From: Corallococcus coralloides DSM 2259
GTDB lineage: Bacteria; Myxococcota; Myxococcia; Myxococcales; Myxococcaceae
Assembly: GCF_000255295.1 (NCBI RefSeq)
Contig: NC_017030.1
Location: 62,001 to 126,000 of the forward strand
Direction of reading: 5' to 3'
DNA length: 64,000 bases
A program made the position numbers and the translations under genes. Positions 8,973 to 16,633 of the stretch are shown here, piece after piece. Below the pieces are notes generated by a model. It saw only the letters and a list, made by a program, of their open reading frames with translations. It made no database searches and had not been told where the DNA came from. How positions within the stretch are numbered: position 1 is the first letter of the stretch; each line of letters opens with the position of its first letter.

Positions 8973-8990
8973 CCCTGCGTTCACGCAGGG
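8973..8990 (-). terminator. Possible terminator hairpin
   Basis: CCCTGCG and CGCAGGG form a perfect 7-bp stem around a TTCA loop, 34 bp downstream of the stop of the gene at 9025. No T-run follows on the minus strand, so if it acts as a terminator it is not a classical one. Confidence 0.3.
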
Positions 8991-9024
8991 AGACGGTGCG
9001 CCTTCGTGTGCCGACGTCCGCCGA

Positions 9025-9507
9025 CTACAGGCAGTCCACCAGGCCGTCGTAGAGGGTCGTGCTGGTGCCGGGCAGCGTGGCGTAGAGGGGCGAGGTCCCG
9101 GAGAGCGCCGTCAGCAGCGAGGTGAGGGTGGTGCCGCTGGCCAGCGGGCTCTGGCAGGTCCAGGTCTGCGTCTGCACGGAGATTCCGCCCGTGGATGGGT
9201 CGAGCTCTTCGTTGCTCGCGGCGAACACCCAGACGCACTGGCCAATGACACCCGTCCCGCTGTTGACGGAACACTGGAAGCGCAGCGACTGGATGTTGCT
9301 GTAGTCACCCTCGCAGAACGTGTCCCCACAGATGTCGTCGAAGTTGTCCTTCAGGTTCGAGCGCAGCTCCAGCCACGACAGGTACTCCGGCTGGGACGAC
9401 AGGTAGGACGTGGCATCGACATAGCCGGACAGCGGCTGCGCCACGCCCAGCGGAGCGGACAGGGTCAACCCCAGCGTCGACAGCGCCAGCCACGAACGGA
9501 TGTTCAT
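9025..9507 (-). CDS. Secreted protein of unknown function
   Basis: 160 residues starting MNIRSWLALSTLG, a clear Sec signal peptide likely cleaved after GVAQ. The start is chosen because AGGAAGG lies about 9 bases upstream; a longer frame would put 20 unlikely residues before the signal. The mature part has five Cys, one pair in DICGDTFCEGD, and a Ser/Thr-rich C-terminal half. No family was recognised. It lies alone between two other minus-strand genes, with dyads on both sides, which suggests its own transcript. Confidence 0.78.
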   Translation of the reverse strand: MNIRSWLALSTLGLTLSAPLGVAQPLSGYVDATSYLSSQPEYLSWLELRSNLKDNFDDICGDTFCEGDYSNIQSLRFQCSVNSGTGVIGQCVWVFAASNEELDPSTGGISVQTQTWTCQSPLASGTTLTSLLTALSGTSPLYATLPGTSTTLYDGLVDCL

Positions 9508-9578
9508 CACGGAGCACCTTCCTGGAAATGACCGCCCCAGGGACGGAACGGTCACCTGCAAGGCCATACGGTTTTGAC

Positions 9579-9609
9579 ACGAAGCTCAAGCAAACCTTCG
9601 TTCACGAAG
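9579..9609. promoter_or_regulatory. Clustered ACGAAG inverted repeats upstream of secreted-protein gene
   Basis: ACGAAG occurs at 9579-9584 and again at 9604-9609, with its reverse complement CTTCGT at 9596-9601. The last two form a 14-bp perfect inverted repeat with a 2-base centre. The cluster lies 70-100 bp upstream of the minus-strand start at 9507 in a locally AT-richer stretch and may be an operator. Confidence 0.3.
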
Positions 9610-9634
9610 ATTTCACGGTGATGTCTGATGACGG

Positions 9635-9663
9635 AGCCCGCTTCCTCGACGGGGAAGCGGGCT
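9635..9663 (-). terminator. Hairpin downstream of metallophosphatase gene
   Basis: AGCCCGCTTCC and GGAAGCGGGCT form a perfect 11-bp stem with a 7-base loop, starting 26 bp beyond the stop of the minus-strand gene that ends at 9689. The plus side is followed by TGTGTGTTT and the minus side by no T-run. A terminator for the metallophosphatase transcript is the simplest reading. Confidence 0.5.
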
Positions 9664-9688
9664 TGTGTGTTTCATCGAGAGGGCCCGC

Positions 9689-11125
9689 TCAGCGCACCCA
9701 GTTCACGTTGCTGTACGCCTTCGCTCCGTCCGCCCGCTCCGTGTTCGTCAGCGGCGCGTAGACGCGCGTGCTGATGGTGTTGGCGGCGGTGTCCACCTCC
9801 ACGAGCCGTGTCGGATTGGTGGTGCCGTCGTGGAACGTGTTGAGCATCTGGTAGATGGTGTTGCCGTTCACGCCGGTGTCGGTGCGGTAGGCGGCGTTGC
9901 CCACGTGGCCGGAGAAGACGAAGCGCACGTTGGCGTACTGCTTGATGAGGTTGTCGAACACGTACTGGGGGCTGTTGTTGCCGTAGCCACCGTTCGACTG
10001 CTCGATGCCGCCGCTGCCGTTCAGGTGCGAGTGGGTGATGATGATGACGTTGTGCTGGGGGAACTGGGCCAGCACGGTCTTCGCCCAGTTCACGGCGTTG
10101 GTGCGGGCCCACAGCTCCAGGTTCAACACCAGCCAGTTCAGGCCGCCCGCGTTGAACGTGTGATAGGCGTTGTCGCACTTGCCGGACTCGAACACGCCGC
10201 CCAGGGCCTTGAAGCGGGAGAGCGGGAAGTAGGTGTTGAAGGTGGTGGTGTTGCGCAGGTTGGCGTTGACGTTGCCGGGGCACGCGCTGCCGCCCTGGCA
10301 CACCGCCGCCGTGTCGTGGTTGCCCAGGGCGATGGCGTAGGGAATCTGGGCGGTGTCGAGCACCTGGTACGAATCACTGGCGCGCTGGTAGTGGAGATGG
10401 TCGGGCGTGTCCCAGTCCATCAGGTCGCCGGTGTGCAGCACGAAGCGGATGTCCTGGGCCGTCTTGTTGTCGGCGATCCACTGCATGCGCTGGGTGAGCC
10501 GGGTGGGGGCGTAGACCGTCTCCTGCTGCGTGTCGGGGATGACGACGAAGGTGAACTTCGTGTCCACCGTGGTGGGCGCGGCGTAGAACTTGATGCCCTC
10601 GTTGGTCCAGCCCGCGGCGGTGAGCGCGTCGCGCTCCGCCTGGGTGACGGCGTGGCGGTGTTTCTTCAGGCCCGGGTTGTCGAAGCGGTAGACGGGCACG
10701 AGGCACGCGTCCGCCGTCTTGGAGGCATAGAAGCCCACGCCCTCGTCGGTGGTGAAGCCGGAGGCGATGAGGTTCGAGCGCTCGGTGGCGTCGATGGTGA
10801 CGATGTGTTCACCCCGGCTGGGGCTGTAGAGCCGGTAGACGGGGGACAGACCGGTGCCGGAGGAGCTCGCGGCCTTGAAGGGCGTGCCCCGGTCGTCGGT
10901 ATAGCCGTAGGTGGTGGCCGCGTTGGCGGCCTCGTTCGCATTGAGGGTGAGGAGGCTGTCGCCCGTGGACGGACGCACCCGGTGATACACGGGCTTGCTG
11001 AGCGCGGCGCAGTCCAGCGCCGCCGTGGTGCGGCCCAGGTCCTGCGCATCAGGCGCCTCGCCAGGGCCGCAGGCGGACAGCACGCCGGTCAGGGCCAGGG
11101 ACGCGAGGAGAGAAGAAAGCTTCAA
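9689..11125 (-). CDS. Lipoprotein metallophosphoesterase with DUF5648-like repeats
   Basis: 478 residues. The start is a TTG with GGGAG 7 bases before it. The signal ends in the lipobox LSAC, so the protein should be lipid-anchored. Residues about 40-185 hold repeats of the PVYR(F/L)-type seen in DUF5648 domains (PVYHRVRP, PVYRLYSP, PVYRFDNP). A calcineurin-like phosphoesterase domain follows, with metal motifs in order: IPDTQ, HTGDLMDW, ALGNHD, THSHLNG and SGHVG. All expected metal ligands are present, so it is probably active on a phosphomonoester or diester. The substrate is unknown. It is transcribed away from the toxin gene at 11254, sharing the AT-rich intergenic region. Confidence 0.9.
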   Translation of the reverse strand: MKLSSLLASLALTGVLSACGPGEAPDAQDLGRTTAALDCAALSKPVYHRVRPSTGDSLLTLNANEAANAATTYGYTDDRGTPFKAASSSGTGLSPVYRLYSPSRGEHIVTIDATERSNLIASGFTTDEGVGFYASKTADACLVPVYRFDNPGLKKHRHAVTQAERDALTAAGWTNEGIKFYAAPTTVDTKFTFVVIPDTQQETVYAPTRLTQRMQWIADNKTAQDIRFVLHTGDLMDWDTPDHLHYQRASDSYQVLDTAQIPYAIALGNHDTAAVCQGGSACPGNVNANLRNTTTFNTYFPLSRFKALGGVFESGKCDNAYHTFNAGGLNWLVLNLELWARTNAVNWAKTVLAQFPQHNVIIITHSHLNGSGGIEQSNGGYGNNSPQYVFDNLIKQYANVRFVFSGHVGNAAYRTDTGVNGNTIYQMLNTFHDGTTNPTRLVEVDTAANTISTRVYAPLTNTERADGAKAYSNVNWVR

Positions 11126-11253
11126 GATGTGCTCCCAGTGAAGTCAAGATGTTCAAGTTAAAAATGAATTGCTGGGATGCGCATAGCATTGGTGGAAGGG
11201 CCGGAGAAGGCACCTGTCGAGGAGTGTCGCGAGTGTCACAGGGGCAGGACCGG
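11126..11253. promoter_or_regulatory. AT-rich divergent promoter region
   Basis: The 128 bp between the metallophosphatase start and the toxin lipoprotein start include a distinctly AT-rich stretch (around 11140-11175, with AAGTTAAAAATGAATTG) in an otherwise 70% GC neighbourhood. Two divergent promoters are expected here. No consensus pair of boxes is clear enough to name. Confidence 0.4.
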
Positions 11254-12579
11254 ATGATCGTGTGGGGACTGCTGGTCGTGCTGCTCACGGGCTGCGCCAG
11301 CGGGCCCACGGTGCGGTTGCGCACAGAGCAGGGGACGCGGACGTACGCCCCGGCGACGTGGGACCGGCGGGTGCCGGTCAGTGCGCGGGAGTTCGAGGAG
11401 GCGCTGGCGCGGCTGGTGGAGGTACCGCTGACGGTGCGGTCACCGAGGGTGGTGCGCACGATCGCGAAGAAGGGGGCGCAGCTGGACCTGGGGCTCGGGT
11501 TCATGCTGCGGGACGGGTACGGGAGATGGTGCCGGGCGCACGAGGCTCCAGGGGACTGTCTGTCGTTGCTGGAGGATGGGGCGGGCTTTGATGAGTTGGA
11601 CCGGCTGACGCTCGCGGTGGGTATGTCGCTGGACCCATTGCGCGCGAGCATTGGCGCGGCTCTGCAGGACACGCTGAATCCGGAGTTCTTCGTGTCCGTG
11701 GTGGCGGGGGCCATCACTTCGTGGGTGGTGCTGGCAGCGGCACCGGAGCCCCTGTTCACCAAGGCCGCGGCGGTGATTGCCGCTGTGTTCCTGGCGTACG
11801 TGGGCGTGCAGTCGTTCCTCGCGGTGGTCCGGGCGTGTGGTGCGCTGAAGGAGGCGACGGACCGGGCGAAGACGTTCCAGGAATTGGAGGAGGCGGCGGA
11901 AGTCTTCGCGCAGGCACTGGGACCTGAAGTGGCGCGCGTCTTCGTGCTCGCGGTGACGGTGCTGGTGAGTCACGGCGTGACGGCGGGGTTGTCATCCGCG
12001 CTCTCCTTGATGCCGCGTTTCCCGGATGCCGTGCGGCTGGGTTCGACCCAAGGGGGCTTCAACCCGGCGCGCGTGTTGGATGTGAGCGCGGTGGCGGTGG
12101 TGGACGGAGTGGTGGAGGTGACGCTCGCGTCCACGGCGGTGGCCATGGCCACGATGGGCCCGCCTCCTCCGAGCAGCAGTGCGGGAGGTCCGGGCAAGTG
12201 GGTGCAGGTGAATGAGTCGATGTCCGACCGTGCTCGCGACTATCAGGTCCAGGTGACCGGAGCCCCGAAGGGCTCCGCATACCGACTGCGGGAAGGGGAC
12301 ACGGTGGTGGACTACGACGGCTATGACCTGGTGGAGGATTTGCTGCTGGAGGCCAAGGGTCCGGGCTACGCGAAGTTCATCAAGGACGACATGTCGCTGA
12401 AGGAGTTCTACAAGGGGTTTGGAAAGGTGCTTGAGCAGGCGGAACGCCAGGAGGCCATGGCCCAGGGAAGACGCATTCGCTGGATCGTCGCGGAGGAGCG
12501 TTTTGCCACTCTTCTCAAGAAGGCATTTCTAGAGATAGGGCGCAGTATCGAAGTCGTCTGCATCGCTCCCCTTCAATGA
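11254..12579 (+). CDS. SitA-like lipoprotein toxin with Tox-REase-5-like tip
   Basis: 441 residues. The start was set at ATG 11254 because it gives a compact signal peptide, MIVWGLLVVLLTGC, with lipobox Cys14 and a GGGGCAGG upstream. Residues 20-300 are shared with the toxin at 16630-17973 (FEEA, WC..PGDCL, a hydrophobic stretch, AYVGV, DRA.TF, AVAM). The C-terminal tip from about 315 is different and carries VDYDGYD and LLEAKGPGY. These match the Asp and Glu-x-Lys core of a Tox-REase-5-type nuclease (about D353/D355, E366, K368). The next gene is an Imm52-like immunity protein. Myxobacterial SitA toxins are lipoproteins with variable nuclease ends passed by TraAB outer membrane exchange; assignment to that group is inference from architecture. 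Confidence 0.85.
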   Translation: MIVWGLLVVLLTGCASGPTVRLRTEQGTRTYAPATWDRRVPVSAREFEEALARLVEVPLTVRSPRVVRTIAKKGAQLDLGLGFMLRDGYGRWCRAHEAPGDCLSLLEDGAGFDELDRLTLAVGMSLDPLRASIGAALQDTLNPEFFVSVVAGAITSWVVLAAAPEPLFTKAAAVIAAVFLAYVGVQSFLAVVRACGALKEATDRAKTFQELEEAAEVFAQALGPEVARVFVLAVTVLVSHGVTAGLSSALSLMPRFPDAVRLGSTQGGFNPARVLDVSAVAVVDGVVEVTLASTAVAMATMGPPPPSSSAGGPGKWVQVNESMSDRARDYQVQVTGAPKGSAYRLREGDTVVDYDGYDLVEDLLLEAKGPGYAKFIKDDMSLKEFYKGFGKVLEQAERQEAMAQGRRIRWIVAEERFATLLKKAFLEIGRSIEVVCIAPLQ

Positions 12580-12593
12580 GGAGTCCTGGAACC

Positions 12594-13334
12594 ATGTCCG
12601 AGACGTATTACGCGGGTTGCTATTGGCTGGCGCGTTCAGAGCCGGTCGAGGCCTGTGCTCAGCGTCTGGCATCTTTCATCCAGCAGTTGGGCCCATTGGA
12701 GCCCACGTGGAACCGCTGGCATCAAGCGGCGGCCAACTTCGAGAAGGCTCGAAAGCGTCAAATTCAGCCGGACGAAGCAACGCTCGCGAAGCTCATGAAG
12801 AGCAAGGCCCATCGATTCATGGACCGCTCCAGCTTCTGGCTCTGGGCAGGTGAGAACGAAGAGGAAACCTCGGGGACCCATGGTTTCTGCGGAAGTGCCT
12901 CTCCACACAGCCCCTCCGTCTGTGTCGTCACCACCGGCAGCAGGGGCAGTGTCGGGGAGCGTTTGGTGACCGCTCCGGTTCTCACCGAAGTAATGCGCGC
13001 CATGGCCCTGGCATGGGAGCCGGAGGTCGGCATCGCGACCTCCCATGCGCATCTGGAACAGATCAAGGTCGATCAGTTTTCATCGCCCGGTACCTTCGTC
13101 GGCTGGGTCATGTACTTCGCCGACTTCCGTGGCCCCGTGCCTCCACTGCCCGCGCCCGTCCAGGTGGAGCACATCCCGGACCGGGGCACGCTCATCACCC
13201 TCACGCCGGAGAAGTTCACCGTCTCCAATCCGGCCCACGTCGCCCTGGCCGCGGACGTCCAGGCGCGCCTCCAGGAGGCGGGGCTGCTCAAGCCCCTGCG
13301 CCCCTGGGGCACCGGAGCCCCTCAGTCCGGGTAG
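12594..13334 (+). CDS. Imm52-like immunity protein
   Basis: 246 residues beginning MSETYYAGCYW. An AGGAG lies about 11 bases before this ATG, so it is preferred over an ATG at 12576 that overlaps the toxin stop. The N-terminal YYAGCYW, a conserved WNRW segment and later VGWVMYFADF fit the Imm52 family, the usual partner of Tox-REase-5 toxins. No signal peptide is present, consistent with cytoplasmic neutralisation of the nuclease. It directly follows the toxin gene (14 bp) and is probably co-translated. Its 3' end overlaps the convergent PilZ gene by 13 bp. The family call is from memory of motifs; context supports it strongly. Confidence 0.82.
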   Translation: MSETYYAGCYWLARSEPVEACAQRLASFIQQLGPLEPTWNRWHQAAANFEKARKRQIQPDEATLAKLMKSKAHRFMDRSSFWLWAGENEEETSGTHGFCGSASPHSPSVCVVTTGSRGSVGERLVTAPVLTEVMRAMALAWEPEVGIATSHAHLEQIKVDQFSSPGTFVGWVMYFADFRGPVPPLPAPVQVEHIPDRGTLITLTPEKFTVSNPAHVALAADVQARLQEAGLLKPLRPWGTGAPQSG

Positions 13335-14254
13335 AACATCGGGTCGCGCGTCGCCACGAACGACGAGATGGCGTTCGCCACCTCCGGCGGCAGCGTCGTG
13401 AACTGCACGCCCACGCCCGGCATCAGGTCCGGCGTGCGGTCGTTGCCGTCGCGCGCCCAGCGCACCACGCCGTTCACGGTCAGCGGCCGGCCTCCCGGCA
13501 GCGTGAAGTCCAGCTCCACCGGCGTGCCGCGCGGCACCGCCTCCACCGTGGCGATGAAAATGCCGCCCTCGCTGATGTCCATCGAGAAGCCGGTGAAGAA
13601 GTTGGAGTCACTGCGCGTGTCGATGGTCGTGTGCATCCGCACCCGGCCCGCCTTGCGCGCGTCGCTCTTCGCCGGAGTGGCGGCCACGGGCGCGCGCGCC
13701 GGGAGCCGCTCCGCGCGCGTCGGCGCCTCCGTGGACGGCTTCTCCTGGGACGGCCGCAGGGCCGGGGGCGGGACGACCTTCTGGGTCTCCGCCTCCGCCG
13801 CGCGGCGGGCCTTCGCCTCGGCCTCCGCGCGGGCCCTGGCGGCGTCCTCCACGCGCTTCAGGTCGGACTCGGCGGACGTCAGCGCCTTCTCCACCCTGGC
13901 GGCGTCCTCCTGCTGCACGCGCAGCGCGGACTGGAGGTCCAGCCCGGCCTGCCGGCGCGTGTCCAGCGCGGCCTCTCGCGCGTCCAGGGCCTTCTCACGC
14001 AGCCGCGCGAGCTCCGGGGACGGCTCGGGGGACTCGGTGTCCTCCAGGCGCATGGCCCACTGGGACAGGCGCGAGTCCCCAGCATGCTCCGGCCGGGTCA
14101 GGGCCTGGCGCATGCGGACAAGCCGCTCGCTCAACGCGGCGGCATCAGCGGTGGCGCGGGCCACCTGTTCGGCGAGCTGCGCTTCCAGCCGGGCCATGTC
14201 GGCTTCGGCGCGCGCGAGTTCGACTTCCCGGGAAGGGGTGGGGGACGGGGGCAT
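13322..14254 (-). CDS. Coiled-coil PilZ protein (TIGR02266-like)
   Basis: 310 residues. The first 160 or so are Ala/Glu/Arg-rich with heptad patterning, a long coiled coil. A Pro-rich linker (about 160-205) leads to a C-terminal PilZ domain with RxxxR (RKAGR), DISEGG and VVRWARD, ending in VGVQFTTL. These fit the myxobacterial TIGR02266 branch of PilZ. The RxxxR and D-x-S-x-x-G motifs needed for cyclic-di-GMP are present, so binding is possible. Roles of this family in motility and development regulators are known; the partner here is not. GGAG lies about 8 bases before the ATG. It runs convergent to the immunity gene. Confidence 0.85.
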   Translation of the reverse strand: MPPSPTPSREVELARAEADMARLEAQLAEQVARATADAAALSERLVRMRQALTRPEHAGDSRLSQWAMRLEDTESPEPSPELARLREKALDAREAALDTRRQAGLDLQSALRVQQEDAARVEKALTSAESDLKRVEDAARARAEAEAKARRAAEAETQKVVPPPALRPSQEKPSTEAPTRAERLPARAPVAATPAKSDARKAGRVRMHTTIDTRSDSNFFTGFSMDISEGGIFIATVEAVPRGTPVELDFTLPGGRPLTVNGVVRWARDGNDRTPDLMPGVGVQFTTLPPEVANAISSFVATRDPMFYPD

Positions 14255-14330
14255 GGGTGGGGCTCCAGGCGGAGGCCCAGTCTAGCGCCGCCCGGCCTCC
14301 CCCACGAGTCCCCCTTCCGGGGATACCCCG

Positions 14331-15689
14331 TCAGTCCGCGCCCTTGATGCAGGCCACCGGCTTGAGGCGGTGGGCCACCCGGGCGAGTCCTGCCTGCTCC
14401 ACCGTCTCCAGCACGTCGTCCAGGTTCTTGTAGCAGGGCCCGGACTCGTCCAGCGGCGTGGTGCGGGTGTTGAGCAGGATGCCGGCCTCCGCCATGCGCC
14501 GGTCCGTCTCCTCCTGCTGGAGCTGCCGGCGCGCGGCGGCGCGGGACAGCCGCCGGCCGGAGCCGTGGTTCACCGAGTAGATGGACTTCTCCGCCCCCGG
14601 CTCCGCGAAGAGGATGGCGCTGCCCGTCTCCATGGAGCCGGGGATGAGGATGGGGTGTCCGGTGGCCTCCCACGTCGTCCCCTTGAGGGCCGGATGTCCG
14701 GCGGGGAAGGCCCGCGTGGCGCCCTTGCGTGCGACGAACTTCCCGCCCTCGCGCTGGATGAGGTTGTGGCTGATCTCGTAGTAGATGTTCGCGGTGCCGC
14801 CGAACACGTCCTCGAGCGCCCCGCACACGGCCTCGCCGATGAGCAGCCGGTTGGCCACGGCGAAGTTGGCCGCCATGTTGTGCAGGTTCCAGTAGCTGCG
14901 GCCCAGGGCGCTGTCCGCGTCCAGCCAGACGAAGTCCTCGCTGCGGCTCTTGAGGCCCAGCTGCGCGGCGCCCGCCACGAAGAAGTGCTTGGCGATGTTC
15001 CAGCCGAAGCCCCGGCTGCCGGTGTGGAGCATCACCCAGACGCGCCCCGTCTCATCCACCTGCATCTCGGTGAAGTGGTTGCCGCCGCCCAGGCTGCCCA
15101 GCTGTCCGCGCTTGTCGAAGGCGCGCTCGGGGATGGACACGCCGGTGTCCTCCACGGGGATGAAGTCGCGCTCGGTGACCGAGCGGCTTCGGCCCAGGGC
15201 CTTGGCGCCATGGCGCAGGACTTCCTTGAGGGTGGGGTCACTGACCCTGCGCTGCTTGCGCGCCCGGGTGGCGCCCACGCCCACGGCGATGCGCTCGGTG
15301 ACCTCGTTGATCCACTGGCGGCGCTTCGCGGGGTCGGCGACGTCCTCCACGGTGAGGGAGGTCTGCAGCTGGACCATGCCGCAGCCGATGTCATAGCCGG
15401 CGGCGGTGGGCAGCAGGGTGCCGTCCGTCTCCACGATGGTGCCGATGGGGACGCCATAGCCCACGTGACAATCGGGCGTGACGGCGACGCGGGTGACGCC
15501 GGGGAAGGTGGCGGCGTTGACGACCTGATCGAAGACGGCGTCTTCCAGCGGGGGGGCTTCCGGATTGCCTTCCTCCCCCCAGAGGAGCTTGTCGGAGAGG
15601 AACAGGTCCGCGTGCACGCGCATGGTCTTGGTGCGCGGCAGGACGTAGTGGCCCTCGGAGACCTTTTCCAGGTGTTGCTTCCAGCTCAT
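14331..15689 (-). CDS. rtcB: RtcB-family RNA ligase
   Basis: 452 residues. RtcB joins RNA 2',3'-cyclic phosphate or 3'-phosphate ends to 5'-hydroxyl ends using GTP and Mn2+. Hallmarks are visible: TPDCHVGYGVPIG, AAGYDIGCGM with the metal Cys, SLGGGNHF, HTGSRGFG, and the guanylylated His in NHGSGRR (about H375). Length and motif order are those of the full enzyme. The start has GGGGG about 8 bases upstream. It stands alone between two toxin-immunity cassettes with a 76-bp gap to the PilZ gene downstream. No archease or RtcR regulator gene is adjacent. It may simply be housekeeping RNA repair. Confidence 0.95.
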   Translation of the reverse strand: MSWKQHLEKVSEGHYVLPRTKTMRVHADLFLSDKLLWGEEGNPEAPPLEDAVFDQVVNAATFPGVTRVAVTPDCHVGYGVPIGTIVETDGTLLPTAAGYDIGCGMVQLQTSLTVEDVADPAKRRQWINEVTERIAVGVGATRARKQRRVSDPTLKEVLRHGAKALGRSRSVTERDFIPVEDTGVSIPERAFDKRGQLGSLGGGNHFTEMQVDETGRVWVMLHTGSRGFGWNIAKHFFVAGAAQLGLKSRSEDFVWLDADSALGRSYWNLHNMAANFAVANRLLIGEAVCGALEDVFGGTANIYYEISHNLIQREGGKFVARKGATRAFPAGHPALKGTTWEATGHPILIPGSMETGSAILFAEPGAEKSIYSVNHGSGRRLSRAAARRQLQQEETDRRMAEAGILLNTRTTPLDESGPCYKNLDDVLETVEQAGLARVAHRLKPVACIKGAD

Positions 15690-15924
15690 GGTGAATCCCC
15701 CAGGTGGGTGAACCCGCGGCAGGGACGAAGCCCTCCCTCATCCCTGACGGTGCCGGTTTCCGGACACACGATTGGCTGCTTGCCTGGCGTGCGTCGAGAG
15801 GAAACCCCGTGGGGTGGACGGAGGGAACGGCCGGGAGTGCACGGAGCGGCATTCAGACAAGCCTGGGGGTTGCGGCGGCGGATCGGCATTCCCATTTCTG
15901 CAGCGTGCATCAAGGGGGTGGGCG

Positions 15925-16206
15925 ATGGGGTTTTTGACGGGGATGGTGCTGTCGGTGGCGTTGCAGGCGGGGCCGGTGGAGATGACCGCGGCTCCGGTGT
16001 TCAATCCATCGCTGTGCGCCAAGAAGCGCGTGGATCCATGCGGGTGCCATCACGTGTACGGCATCCGGCACTGCCACCAGAACCGGAAGAGCAACCACTG
16101 CGAGGCGCAGGTCCGCGCCTCCGAGCCGGATGTGGAGCAGGAGACCGCGGAGGCCACGAATCCGCTCCAGAGCCTCATCGACCCGGCGAAGTCCGTGTCC
16201 ATGTAG
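15925..16206 (+). CDS. Small secreted Cys/His-rich protein
   Basis: 93 residues from ATG 15925, preceded by AAGGGGG at a good distance. The N-terminus MGFLTGMVLSVALQAG looks like a short signal peptide. Residues about 30-62 carry five Cys and four His, including DPCGCHHVYG and HCHQNRKSNHCE, a pattern that could bind zinc or form disulfides. The remaining 30 residues are acidic and likely disordered. No family was recognised. It sits between RtcB and the second toxin-immunity pair, convergent with the immunity gene (76 bp). Whether it belongs to that cassette cannot be judged from sequence. Confidence 0.6.
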   Translation: MGFLTGMVLSVALQAGPVEMTAAPVFNPSLCAKKRVDPCGCHHVYGIRHCHQNRKSNHCEAQVRASEPDVEQETAEATNPLQSLIDPAKSVSM

Positions 16207-16282
16207 GACGGTTCCTGAGGGGGGTGGAAACCGGGCGTCCTTCCCTGAAGAGGGGGAGGGCGCCACGGTTCGTTGTGGGGGG

Positions 16283-16633
16283 CTATCCCGGGTCCAGGGC
16301 CCAGGTGCCTTCGTCCCACCGTTTCAGTGCTTCCGAGGCTTCGAAGGGCACGAGTCCCTGGCCCTTCGCGGCTTCCTCCAGGACAGTTCTGGCTTCCGCC
16401 GTCCGGTAGCGGAGCAGGTGGGCAGCGGCCATGACCCGCACGTCCATGCGCTCATGTTTGAGCAGTACGAGGAGCGCATCCCGCCCAGGATCGCCGTGGG
16501 CCAGGAGTTGATCGATCGCGGCCCCGTACTTCCTGGCGTGCTTGTTTCCGGTCTTCGCGTCTCCCTTCCAGATGGCATCGGTCTGGGCGGCGACGTGCAG
16601 TGCGACCTGTTCGACCAGCTTCTCCAAGGTCAT
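16283..16633 (-). CDS. DUF2019-like immunity protein
   Basis: 116 residues beginning MTLEKLVEQVALHV. The ATG overlaps the toxin stop codon as ATGA, giving a 4-base overlap and likely translational coupling; longer upstream starts would lie inside the toxin gene. The helical pattern and motifs (KYGAAIDQLLAHG, LKHERMDVRVMAAAHLL) match DUF2019, a small HEAT-like family found beside toxins. Position and coupling make an immunity role against the WHH nuclease the best reading. There is no signal peptide, as expected for a cytoplasmic antidote. Confidence 0.82.
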   Translation of the reverse strand: MTLEKLVEQVALHVAAQTDAIWKGDAKTGNKHARKYGAAIDQLLAHGDPGRDALLVLLKHERMDVRVMAAAHLLRYRTAEARTVLEEAAKGQGLVPFEASEALKRWDEGTWALDPG

